Positions 7,529-15,701 of a DNA stretch of 27,426 nucleotides are shown piece after piece (the stretch's first letter is position 1; each line of letters starts with the position of its first letter). The stretch comes from DATDCV01 sp036524155 (GTDB lineage: Bacteria > Verrucomicrobiota > Verrucomicrobiia > Limisphaerales > UBA8199). The stretch spans positions 1 to 27,426 of the forward strand of contig DATDCV010000507.1 in NCBI GenBank assembly GCA_036524155.1. Reading direction: 5' to 3'. Below the pieces are notes generated by a model, which saw only the letters and a list, made by a program, of their open reading frames with translations, searched no databases and was not told the origin of the DNA. The position numbers were made by a program, and so were the translations under genes.

Positions 7529-8308
7529 GTGAAGATCAGCAAGACCAGCCGGCGCCGTTTCCTGCTGGGAGCGATCCTCGCGGCGCCGTTGCTGGCGGTC
7601 GGGGACGCCAAATGGCTGGAGCCAACGTGGATTAAGACCCGGCGCGTACGGTTGCGCGACGGAAAAGTGGGCCACCGGCTCGTTCATTTCACTGACGTTC
7701 ATCATAAGGGCGACCGGCAGTACTTGCTGTCGGTGGTCAGGAAGATCAATGCGCTCTCTCCGGATTCGGTCTGCTTCACCGGCGATTTGATTGAGGAAAA
7801 ATCGCATCTCCACGAAGCCTTGGAAATTCTGAAGGAAATAAAATCGCCGCTCTTTGGCGTGCCGGGTAATCACGACTATTGGAGCAAAGTCGTTTTCAAA
7901 GATATCGCCGAGCAATTCGCGAAGACAGGCGGGCGCTGGTTGATGGACGAGCAACAGGTGACGCGCGACGGCAAGCTCTCAATCATCGGTGCGACTTGCG
8001 TCAGCTTGAAACAACCCTTGTTCAAACTCAACCCGGCGACGCGAACTGTTGTGCTGATGCATTACCCTGCCTGGGTAAAGAAGTTTGAATCGCAGCAGTT
8101 CGATTTGCTCCTGGCTGGCCACTCGCATGGCGGGCAAGTCCGTCTTCCTTTGTATGGCCCGATTTACATCCCTTTCGGGGTCGAACAGTACGATATGGGG
8201 TTGTTCCAAACCCCCTGTGGCCCCCTCTATGTGAATCCGGGGATCGGATGGTTTCCGTATCCAATCCGCTTCAATTGCCGGCCTGAGATTACGGTTTTCG
8301 ACCTTTGA
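7529..8308 (+). CDS. Tat-signal metallophosphoesterase (YkuE/LpxG-like calcineurin fold)
   Basis: 259 residues from a GTG at 7529, 3 bp after the purC stop. The N-terminus has a twin-arginine-type signal: SRRRFLLGA (residues 7-15), then a hydrophobic stretch ending near AVGDA. The metal-binding motifs of calcineurin-like phosphoesterases follow in order: D56 and H58 in FTDVHH, D86 in TGDL, GNHD at 113-116, H178 in LMHYP and GHSHGG at 197-202, so the dinuclear site looks complete. Relatives include phosphodiesterases acting on membrane phospholipids or UDP-diacylglucosamine, usually at the membrane or in the periplasm; the substrate here is unknown. The last 20 bp overlap the 3' end of the convergent kinase gene. 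Translation coupled to purC is likely from spacing; a functional link is not. Confidence 0.88.
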   Translation: MKISKTSRRRFLLGAILAAPLLAVGDAKWLEPTWIKTRRVRLRDGKVGHRLVHFTDVHHKGDRQYLLSVVRKINALSPDSVCFTGDLIEEKSHLHEALEILKEIKSPLFGVPGNHDYWSKVVFKDIAEQFAKTGGRWLMDEQQVTRDGKLSIIGATCVSLKQPLFKLNPATRTVVLMHYPAWVKKFESQQFDLLLAGHSHGGQVRLPLYGPIYIPFGVEQYDMGLFQTPCGPLYVNPGIGWFPYPIRFNCRPEITVFDL

Positions 8309-10415
8309 TGGGCAGCGGGGATTTTTCGTCAGAGACGTGTTGCTTCCACCATTCATCGGCCAGGCGGCGGGTCCACGTGCCATTATTGACACAGTGTCCG
8401 AGGGCCTCGTCGAGCTCCGAGGCGCTGGCGGGCCGGGCCGAGGGATTCTTGGCAAGGCAGCGCATGAGCAAATCTTCGAGATCGGCTGATACCGGACGCC
8501 TCATCCGGGCCGATGGTTTGTCGGGCTGACTCCTGACCTGGTGCAGCAGCACCTCACCCAGGCTCATCCCGCAGAAGACGGTCTCGCCCGTCAGCAATTC
8601 ATACCCGACGCTGGCCAGGGAATAGAGGTCGCTCCGCTCACTCACTTGATCCGGGCCCTTGACGGCCTCGGGAGCCATGTAAAGCGGGGTGCCGAGGGTT
8701 GCGTGGGCGGTGGTCAGCTCCAACTGGCCTGGCAAGTCGCGCGTCTTGACGAGTCCGAAGTCCAGCACCTTCACGAAGTCCGGAATGCCGCCACGGCGGG
8801 TAAGAAAAATGTTTTGCGGTTTGATGTCGCGATGCACCAGGCCGCGCGCGTGTGCCTCCGCCAGAGACGCGCACGCCTGACGCAGGATGTGGATGATTCG
8901 CCCCTCAGGCTGGGGGCCGTGCTGCTTAATCAACTCGCTCAAACTGAGTCCGTCCAAATACTCCATCGCATAATAGAACAACCCGTCGTCAGTACGGCCG
9001 TAGTCATAAAGCGCGATCGTGTTTGGATGGTTCAATTGGCAGGTTGTTTGGACCTCGCGCTCGAACCTCGCAATGGACCGCTCATCTGCCGCCGGGTCTA
9101 ACACCTTGACAGCGACCGGCCGGCGCATCAGCGCATGATGCCCTCGAAACACCATGCCAAAGGCACCAGCGCCTATTTCCTCGTCCAGGGTGTATTGGCC
9201 GAGTTGTTTGGCCCTCAACGCCGCCTGCCGCGCCACACGGATTAGGATGAACACAACGACGGAGCCGAGTGCCAACAAGCCAAACAAGGCCCAAAACCCG
9301 GCCCGAACCACCCGTGCGGGAGCCAGCGCCTCTGCGACGTCGAGTTGCGTGACAAGCCCCATGTCAAACTCCGGCAGCCAGGTCCACGCCCCGACCACCG
9401 GAACACCCCGGTAATCTCGATAGCCGCGCACATCGAGGCCGTCCCGGCCGGCGGAGGCCTCGCTGACCGCCTTAATGTATGGGAGTTCCGCGCGGCGTTT
9501 CGCCGGTCGCCGGCCGCGGCTCAGATCAACCAGCGGATCCCGCAAATCCAGCGCCAGGAGTGATCGCGCCTCGTCTGAATCCGGGATCAGGCCTAGTTTC
9601 TTCAAGTCCTCGTCGAACCGGCTCTCGGATAGCAGCAGGCCATCGCGGTTGAACGCATAGGTTTCCCCGCTGGCGCCCGAGCGGGCGGTGGCCAGGATAC
9701 GGGTAAAATCGCGCTCCGGAAGAATCCGCAACGCCAGTACGGCGATCACCAGGCCGTTAGCCGAGCGAACCGGCGCGGCGGCGAACATGACGGGCACGCT
9801 CGATTGCCGGTCTCCCTTGTTATCCGGCAGCATCGCAACCGTGGCAAATGGAGGAGTCACGGTCGCATTTCCTGCGAAGCAGGGCGCGAGTTGCTCCGCA
9901 TAGTTGGGCGGAGCCTTTGCCCCCAGGAATTGCTCCCGGGCAGCGGCGACGACGACAAGATTGGTGGCGAGCACGGAGTAGCCGGCGAACCCACGTCCTT
10001 CTTCGGCCGGCTTGAGGTGGGCTCGCAAATCAGCGAACTCCGGGGCGGTTGTCAGCACGGCTTGGGAGGTCCCTTGTTGCGCAGCACGTTTCAGCAAAGT
10101 CTCAATCAAGGAACGAACCTGTTCGTCCTCGGCCAGCAGTTCGGCCTGCGTTTTCATCGTCGCCGCCCAGGCGCGCAAGGCCTCGACGTTGGCGTCGCGA
10201 ATGGTCTTAAGGTTCCCGGCGATCTCCGCCTGGATCGCTCCCTCCATCTTCGCGCGGACCCACAAACCCACAAAGGCGAGCATGGCCGCTGCGATCAGCG
10301 GCCACACCCACAGTCGCCGCCGGAAAAAGCTCTGGGTGTGTGACGCTACGGTCGCGGCTACCGCTGCCAACGTGCTGTTACTTCCCGGTTTGCTGTTGCT
10401 TCCCGGTTCAGCCAT
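8289..10415 (-). CDS. Transmembrane Ser/Thr protein kinase with extracytoplasmic sensor domain
   Basis: 708 residues from the ATG at 10415 (an in-frame GTG at 10469 adds 18 unconvincing residues; no clear ribosome binding site marks either). The layout is a short cytoplasmic tail, TM1 (about 35-53), an extracytoplasmic region of about 320 residues, TM2 (about 372-391), then a Hanks-type kinase domain from about 407. That domain has GAGAFG (P-loop), VAVKVLD (Lys about 437), HRDIKPQN (catalytic Asp about 530), DFG (about 552) and APE, so it should be active. The sensor contains PEFDMGLVTQLDVAEAL just before TM2, typical of double-Cache domains that bind small ligands. The architecture is the reverse of PknB, in which the sensor is C-terminal. 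It lies downstream of the efflux operon on the same strand. Ligand and targets are unknown. Confidence 0.93.
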   Translation of the reverse strand: MAEPGSNSKPGSNSTLAAVAATVASHTQSFFRRRLWVWPLIAAAMLAFVGLWVRAKMEGAIQAEIAGNLKTIRDANVEALRAWAATMKTQAELLAEDEQVRSLIETLLKRAAQQGTSQAVLTTAPEFADLRAHLKPAEEGRGFAGYSVLATNLVVVAAAREQFLGAKAPPNYAEQLAPCFAGNATVTPPFATVAMLPDNKGDRQSSVPVMFAAAPVRSANGLVIAVLALRILPERDFTRILATARSGASGETYAFNRDGLLLSESRFDEDLKKLGLIPDSDEARSLLALDLRDPLVDLSRGRRPAKRRAELPYIKAVSEASAGRDGLDVRGYRDYRGVPVVGAWTWLPEFDMGLVTQLDVAEALAPARVVRAGFWALFGLLALGSVVVFILIRVARQAALRAKQLGQYTLDEEIGAGAFGMVFRGHHALMRRPVAVKVLDPAADERSIARFEREVQTTCQLNHPNTIALYDYGRTDDGLFYYAMEYLDGLSLSELIKQHGPQPEGRIIHILRQACASLAEAHARGLVHRDIKPQNIFLTRRGGIPDFVKVLDFGLVKTRDLPGQLELTTAHATLGTPLYMAPEAVKGPDQVSERSDLYSLASVGYELLTGETVFCGMSLGEVLLHQVRSQPDKPSARMRRPVSADLEDLLMRCLAKNPSARPASASELDEALGHCVNNGTWTRRLADEWWKQHVSDEKSPLPIKGRKP
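10374..10409. repeat. 18-bp tandem duplication in kinase N-terminus
   Basis: Two adjacent 18-bp units (10374-10391 and 10392-10409) match at 16 of 18 positions. On the minus strand they encode the repeated PGSNSK/PGSNST just after the start methionine. The reading frame is kept because the unit is a multiple of three. Confidence 0.7.
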
Positions 10416-10490
10416 AGGCACGCAGTGCGTGGACGTCGTTAAAGAGAACCTGCCACATCGACTCAACACTCAGGTACTTCGCATCGGATG

Positions 10491-10508
10491 ACGTGCCAAA
10501 TTTCACGT
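10491..10508. promoter_or_regulatory. Inverted repeat upstream of kinase gene
   Basis: ACGTG (10491-10495) and CACGT (10504-10508) form an inverted repeat around 8 mostly A/T bases, 76 bp upstream of the chosen kinase start. The shape suits a dimeric regulator, but the arms are only 5 bp. Confidence 0.25.
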
Positions 10509-10540
10509 GCATGTTGCGCAATCGTTCGAGCACTCGAGAA

Positions 10541-10555
10541 CCACCCGGATGGTGG
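10541..10555 (-). terminator. Weak hairpin after the efflux operon
   Basis: CCACC (10541-10545), a 5-nt loop, and GGTGG (10551-10555) lie just past the stop of the DUF4410-like gene on the minus strand. The stem is 5 bp and no U-tract follows, so this is only a possible terminator. Confidence 0.2.
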
Positions 10556-10579
10556 GTCTTTCCTATTGCTTGTCATGGG

Positions 10580-11269
10580 TCATTTGGGTTCCTGGACGCG
10601 CTTCGCCATCCGCTCAGCAATCCGGGCGGCGGTCTGTTTCACGTTCTTATCCAGGTCTTTCCCGGCCATCACAAAGCGTGCGGCGGCACCATAGGGCCCC
10701 AGTACCAGGGTTGGAGCTGCCCCGGGCGTGTCGCCGCTGGTCGCGTCGGTAGCAATCTCATACACCGGCTTTGGTGGCCCCTTTGACAGGTCCTGGACAT
10801 TGGCCACAACCTGCACATCGGTCTGACCTTCACCGAACCCGATCATACTCCGCCGAAGCCGGTTGCCTTCGTCAACTTGTGTGAAGAGGCCGCGCAGCAG
10901 CCAGCCCTCCGCGGGAAACGAAACGCCCGGCGGGATTCGCATGGCTCTGAAACCGGCCTTGGAGAGCTCTTTGAGGAGGGAATTTGCCATTAGCTCAACC
11001 ATCTGCCGCGCTCGAACAGCCGGGTCACTCGACTTTCCTGTAAAACGGGTGGTGATTGTACCCACAGGTCCGGAGCGGCCCGAGAGCAGGCCCTGCTCAG
11101 TTTTTATGTTCTGGGCCCAGATTTCAAAATCTGCCACGTACACGATGCTTGGCTTCGGCACGACTGCTTTGCCGTAGTCGCGCTCGGCCACGACCTTGGC
11201 CGATTTACAGCCCGGACCGCATACCACGGCCAAGGCTACTAAGGGTGCAAGCAATGCGATCGTTTTCAT
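10580..11269 (-). CDS. DUF4410-like putative lipoprotein
   Basis: 229 residues. The N-terminus MKTIALLAPLVALAVVCGPGC is a signal sequence whose last Cys could be lipidated, though the residues before it (GPG) are not a classic lipobox. The body fits the DUF4410 pattern: an early VYVADFEIWAQ strand, a central LLRGLFTQVDEGNRLRRSMIGFGEGQTDVQV with the typical GR/IGFG-type glycine motif, and a C-terminal helix ending AERMAKRVQEPK. Family members are small envelope proteins of unknown function. It starts 3 bp after the RND pump gene and is the last gene of the efflux operon, so it may be an accessory envelope factor of that pump. That role is inferred from position only. Confidence 0.72.
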   Translation of the reverse strand: MKTIALLAPLVALAVVCGPGCKSAKVVAERDYGKAVVPKPSIVYVADFEIWAQNIKTEQGLLSGRSGPVGTITTRFTGKSSDPAVRARQMVELMANSLLKELSKAGFRAMRIPPGVSFPAEGWLLRGLFTQVDEGNRLRRSMIGFGEGQTDVQVVANVQDLSKGPPKPVYEIATDATSGDTPGAAPTLVLGPYGAAARFVMAGKDLDKNVKQTAARIAERMAKRVQEPK

Positions 11270-11272
11270 AAA

Positions 11273-14200
11273 TCACGCCGTCAGCTCAGGCTCTTTTTCG
11301 GGTGGTTGAGTTTTATGCTCTGTCTTCTGGGGCTTCCTTCTCTCGGCAAAGCGTTGGAGCACCACAAAAAACGACGGGACAAACAGCACAGCGAGGCAAG
11401 TCGACGCGAGCATCCCGGAGGAGACCGCCAAGCCGAGTGATTTGCGCGCGCTGGCGCCGGCGCCGCTGGCCATTACGAGCGGCATGACGCCGAGAATGAA
11501 CACAAATGAGGTCATCAGGATCGGGCGGAAGCGCGTTTGCGCGGCGTCCACGGTCGCGTCCAGGATGCTCTTTCCCGCGGCGCGGCCTTCACGTGCCATT
11601 TCCACAATAAGGATCGCGTTCTTGGCGGAGAGCGCGATCAACAGCACCAGGCCGATCTGGACGTAGATGTTGTTCGCCAAGCCCACCGCCAGGAGTGTTC
11701 CAACGGTGCCCAGCAACGCCAAAGGCACGCCCAGGATGACTGCGGCGGGGGTAATCCAGCTTTCGTATTGACCGGCAAGGACAAAATAGACCAGCAGAAT
11801 GGCGAGGCCAAAAATGAAATAGGTCGAGCTGCCGACCAGCTTTTCCTGGTAGGACATAGCGGTCCATTCAAACGACACACCCGGGGCGAGGGCCTTCCTG
11901 GCCTGTTCCTCGACCACTGCCAGGCCCTGGCCGGAGCTGAAACCGGGGGCGGCGGAGCCGTTAATAGTTGCCGAAGGAAACAGGTTGTACAAAGAGATCA
12001 AAGCCGGACCTTGCGTGCTTTTGATGTCGGCCAACGTCCCGACTGGGACCATTTCGCCGTTCTGGCTGCGCACGTAATAGCTCTTGATGGCCTCCGGCGT
12101 GAGCCTGTATTTCGCATCCGCCTGGGCAAAGACCATGAAGTTGTGGCCAAACTTGGTGAACAGGTTGATGTACGTGGAGCCAAGATAACTCTGGATTGTG
12201 TCGTAGACATCGCCAACGGCTACGTCCAGGATTTCGGTTCGGGAGCGATCCACATCGATGGAAATCTGCGGCACCTGCGCGCGGAAAGGCGTGAAGGCCG
12301 CCTGAATCGCCGGATCAGATTTAACAGCCGCCTCCAGGGCCATAGTCGATTCCTGGAGGCGCGCCCAATCGAATGTGCCGTCCGTCAGTTCAACCTGCAG
12401 TTGGAAGCCGCCTGACATCCCGAGGCCTTGAATGGGCGGCGGGATCAGGACCATGGCTACGGCCTCCTGGAGCGGCGCCAGGCTCCGGGACAGGTTCTGG
12501 TAAATGGTCCGCAAATTTTCGGCCTTGCCGCGTTCTGCCCAATCCTTCAGCACAAGATAGACTATGCCGGCGTTAGCGAGTGACGCGCTGTTGTCGAGCG
12601 CAGATATGCCCCCGATCGTGATCGCATGGTCGACCCCGGGAACCTGGCGCGCCCGCTTGGTAATCTCGTTCATGACGCCCTCCGTGCGCTCCAACGACGC
12701 GCCATCCGGCAGTTGCACTGAGATCATCACGTATCCCTGGTCCTCCGTCGGAATAAAGCCGGTCGGTATTTTCGTCAGCCCCCAGCCCGCGAGTCCAACC
12801 AGCACCAGCGCTATCAGCGCCATGGCGCCACTGTGATTGACCATCCTCCGGATCAGGCGGACATAGAACCGTTCCGTCGGCTCGTACACCGAGTTGAACC
12901 AGCGGAAGAAGAAGTTCTTCCGGCGGTTGGGATCGTGTGCGCGCAGCCAAAGCGCGCATTGTGTTGGCTTGAGCGTGGCGGCGTTGATGGCGCTGATGAC
13001 GGCCGTGACCGCGATGACCAACGCGAATTGGCGATACATCTGGCCAGTAATGCCGGGCATGAACGCGGGCGGAAGAAACACCGACATGAGCACGAGGGTG
13101 ATGCCGATGATTGGACCAATGAGTTCTCCCATAGCATCGATGCTGGCCTGCTTGGGAGTTTTGCCATGCTCGATGTGCTTGGCGGCGCCCTCGACTACCA
13201 CGATGGCGTCGTCGACCACAATGCCAATCGCAAGCACGATCGCGAACAGGGTCAGCAGATTGATCGTGAAACCGAGCGCCGCCATGCCCGCGAAAGCCCC
13301 GATAATCGTGACCGGAACGGTCGTGGCGGGCACCAGCGTCGCGCGCCAGTCCTGGAGGAAGATCATGATCACCAGCAAAACCAGGATGCCGGCTTCATAG
13401 AGCGTGCTGTAAACCTCGTTGACCGACTCCCGGACAAAGATCGTGGTATCCAGTGGGATCGAGTAAGTGAGGCCGGCGGGAAAAGCCTTCGAGTATTCCG
13501 CCATGGCGGCGCGGACTACTTTGGCAGTGTCAAGAGCATTGGCTTCCGGCAACTGGTAGATTGAGAGACCGCCGGCCGGAGAACCGTCATAGCTGAAAAA
13601 CTGCCCGTAGGTGCGCGCGCCCAGTTCCACGCGACCCACGTCTCGGACCCGGGTGATTTGGCCCCCCGTTTCAGGAGCGGCTTTGACAATAATCTGTTCG
13701 AATTCCTCCGGCTCGGTTAGGGCGCCCTCGACGTTGACGGTGAGCTGAAAATCCTGACCGCCAGGGGTTGGCGGCATCCCCAATTGCCCGGCGGCCACCT
13801 TGGCGTTCTGTCGTTGGATGGCGTTCATCACGTCCTTGGGAGTCAGGGACCGCTGGCGCATTTGGTCGGGATCAAGCCAAATGCGCATGCTGTATTCGCC
13901 AATGCCGAAAACAACCACGTCACCCACCCCGGGCAGCCGCGCGAGCTTGTCCCGAAGCTGCAGCGTGCCGAAGTTGGACAGGAACAAAGCATCGTGAGCC
14001 TTGTTGGTGGAGGTAAGCGTGAGGATCTGGAGAATGGCAGTGGATTTCTTTTTCGTGACAACACCCTGTTGCTGGACTTGCGGTGGCAGTTGCGACATGG
14101 CTGCCGCGACGCGGTTTTGCACCAGCACCTGCGCGAAGTCCAGGTCAGTGCCCACGTCAAAAGTGACGGTGAGAGTATAACGGCCGTCGGACGTGGAAGT

Positions 14201-14443
14201 GGACTGCATGTAGAGCATTTTTTCCACACCATTAACCTGCTGCTCGATCGGGAGCGCGACGGTTTCAACGAGGGTTTTGGCACTGGCGCCAGGATAGGTG
14301 GCGGTGACCTGAACCGTGGGGGGTGTAATGGGCGGGTATTGCGCGACCGGCAGGGCGAGCATCGCCACTGCGCCCAGGAGAACGAAAACGAGGGCCAGCA
14401 CGTTCGCCAGCACCGGACGCTCGATAAAGAATTTGGCGAACAT
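11273..14443 (-). CDS. RND multidrug efflux pump, inner membrane permease (HAE1/AcrB-like)
   Basis: 1056 residues, the usual HAE1 length. The start MFAKFFIERPVLANVLAL is typical of AcrB/MexB, and FDVGTDLDFAQVLVQNRV (95-112) is a strongly conserved early segment of the porter domain. The proton-relay aspartates are present as D411 and D412 in GIVVDDAIVVVEG (TM4), and the partner Lys in SAKNAILIVEMAREGR (TM10). The protein should therefore be an active H+-driven homotrimer that extrudes hydrophobic or amphiphilic compounds through the adaptor and outer membrane factor encoded upstream. The adaptor gene ends 10 bp before this start. Substrate range cannot be inferred from sequence, and an AcrB-like name does not establish an antibiotic phenotype. 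Confidence 0.97.
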   Translation of the reverse strand: MFAKFFIERPVLANVLALVFVLLGAVAMLALPVAQYPPITPPTVQVTATYPGASAKTLVETVALPIEQQVNGVEKMLYMQSTSTSDGRYTLTVTFDVGTDLDFAQVLVQNRVAAAMSQLPPQVQQQGVVTKKKSTAILQILTLTSTNKAHDALFLSNFGTLQLRDKLARLPGVGDVVVFGIGEYSMRIWLDPDQMRQRSLTPKDVMNAIQRQNAKVAAGQLGMPPTPGGQDFQLTVNVEGALTEPEEFEQIIVKAAPETGGQITRVRDVGRVELGARTYGQFFSYDGSPAGGLSIYQLPEANALDTAKVVRAAMAEYSKAFPAGLTYSIPLDTTIFVRESVNEVYSTLYEAGILVLLVIMIFLQDWRATLVPATTVPVTIIGAFAGMAALGFTINLLTLFAIVLAIGIVVDDAIVVVEGAAKHIEHGKTPKQASIDAMGELIGPIIGITLVLMSVFLPPAFMPGITGQMYRQFALVIAVTAVISAINAATLKPTQCALWLRAHDPNRRKNFFFRWFNSVYEPTERFYVRLIRRMVNHSGAMALIALVLVGLAGWGLTKIPTGFIPTEDQGYVMISVQLPDGASLERTEGVMNEITKRARQVPGVDHAITIGGISALDNSASLANAGIVYLVLKDWAERGKAENLRTIYQNLSRSLAPLQEAVAMVLIPPPIQGLGMSGGFQLQVELTDGTFDWARLQESTMALEAAVKSDPAIQAAFTPFRAQVPQISIDVDRSRTEILDVAVGDVYDTIQSYLGSTYINLFTKFGHNFMVFAQADAKYRLTPEAIKSYYVRSQNGEMVPVGTLADIKSTQGPALISLYNLFPSATINGSAAPGFSSGQGLAVVEEQARKALAPGVSFEWTAMSYQEKLVGSSTYFIFGLAILLVYFVLAGQYESWITPAAVILGVPLALLGTVGTLLAVGLANNIYVQIGLVLLIALSAKNAILIVEMAREGRAAGKSILDATVDAAQTRFRPILMTSFVFILGVMPLVMASGAGASARKSLGLAVSSGMLASTCLAVLFVPSFFVVLQRFAERRKPQKTEHKTQPPEKEPELTA

Positions 14444-14453
14444 GGCCAGTTCC

Positions 14454-15692
14454 TTAGCAGAGATTGCGGGTTGCAGGTTTCAAGTTGCAGGTCGGGCCAC
14501 GGTGCGAAGATCCCGGCTGGAACACCTCGGGCATGCTCCAAGCGGCTGTCTTCGGAGCCGGCGGGTGGTCGGAGCCGGCGTTCACCGGAGTCACCTTTGC
14601 CCCGGGTCGCGCTCTCATCAGGCCGTTGATGATGACACGGTCGGCAGGTGTCACCCCGCTGCGAATAGTACAGCCACCGCGTGCCAACGGACCTTTCACG
14701 ACCGTGCGCCGGACCACTGTGTCACTGGCGTCCACGACCAGGACGTAGTCGCCTTCCTGATCATTGCCGATAGCGCTGTTGGGCACGACGAGCATGGACC
14801 CGACCTCGCTCAGAGGAATGCGAACCCGGGCAAACAATCCTGGGAACAGGACTCTGTCCTTGTTCTCAAATTGCGCGCGCATCTGCACTGTCCCGGACCC
14901 GGTGCTGACGCCGCTATCCACAAACTCGAGGTTTCCGGTCAAGGGATAACCTTCCTGATTTTGCAGCCCGACCAATACAGGCACCTTCCTCTGTTGGGGG
15001 TTGAACTCGGGAACCCCACGCTCGCGCATATATTGGCGGATCCGGAGCGCGTCCCGTTCGTTGAGGTTGAAGTAGACGTAAATGGGATCCAGTCTATCCA
15101 CAGTGGCAAGTTTGGTGTTGACGCTCGGGCCCACGAGATTGCCGGGATCGACCAGGCGACGACCGATCCGGCCCTTGAACGGGGCGGTAATGCGTGTATA
15201 GCTGAGATTCAGTTTGGCGATTTCAACCTGGGCGGACGCCTGGTCTCGCTCACTGCGCCACTTCTCGACGTTTGCTGCCGAGGTGGCGTTATCCTTCATC
15301 AACTGTTCCTGCCGATCGTATTCCGACTGGGCGCGCAGGAGGGCAGCCTCGGCCAACCGGAGCTGTTGTTCGTAAGGCTCGGGCTCAATGAGGAACAGCA
15401 GTTGATCGGCTTCTACAGAGGTGCCTTCGTCGAAGGAGGCGGACCGGAGATACCCGGAGACGCGGGCGACGAGGTCCACACTCCGGGAGGGGGCGACCGT
15501 GCCCGTCAGATCGAGGTAATCGGCGATTTGCTCCTGCGCCGGCTGGCTGACCGTGACCGAAGGCGGGGCTGTCTGTGCGACCTGGCGCGGTTTGCCGCAG
15601 CCCGCGAGCGTTACGGCGAGCAGGACCCCAAAGAAAGGGGCCGGAGATAACCAGGTGAAGATCAAACGTCTGTTTGGTCCCATAGGTCTCAT
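14454..15692 (-). CDS. RND efflux periplasmic adaptor (membrane fusion protein)
   Basis: 412 residues with a lipoprotein signal ending LAGC (Cys32), so probably anchored to the inner membrane. The N-terminal beta-barrel/lipoyl half starts near GTVAPSRSVDLVARVSGYLRSASFDEGTSVEADQLLFLIEPEPYEQQL. The helical hairpin LRLAEAALLRAQSEYDRQEQLM follows, and the second lipoyl segment is LSYTRITAPFKGRIGRRLVDPGNLV. This is the AcrA/MexA pattern. It bridges the RND permease and the TolC-like channel. An ATG at 15683 is an alternative start. The last dozen or so residues (TCNLKPATRNLC) are unlike adaptors and are encoded by a 7-bp repeat array, so the C-terminus appears to have been extended by repeat DNA. 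Confidence 0.95.
   Translation of the reverse strand: MRPMGPNRRLIFTWLSPAPFFGVLLAVTLAGCGKPRQVAQTAPPSVTVSQPAQEQIADYLDLTGTVAPSRSVDLVARVSGYLRSASFDEGTSVEADQLLFLIEPEPYEQQLRLAEAALLRAQSEYDRQEQLMKDNATSAANVEKWRSERDQASAQVEIAKLNLSYTRITAPFKGRIGRRLVDPGNLVGPSVNTKLATVDRLDPIYVYFNLNERDALRIRQYMRERGVPEFNPQQRKVPVLVGLQNQEGYPLTGNLEFVDSGVSTGSGTVQMRAQFENKDRVLFPGLFARVRIPLSEVGSMLVVPNSAIGNDQEGDYVLVVDASDTVVRRTVVKGPLARGGCTIRSGVTPADRVIINGLMRARPGAKVTPVNAGSDHPPAPKTAAWSMPEVFQPGSSHRGPTCNLKPATRNLC
14463..14490. repeat. Heptanucleotide repeat array in adaptor 3' end
   Basis: Four consecutive 7-bp units read ATTGCGG, GTTGCAG, GTTTCAA, GTTGCAG (14463-14490; consensus GTTGCAG). They lie within the coding sequence, ending 7 bp from the stop codon, and encode the odd NLKPATRN-type tail. 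Unit length is not a multiple of three, so each added copy shifts the frame. Confidence 0.7.
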
Positions 15693-15701
15693 AAGTTTGG
15701 G

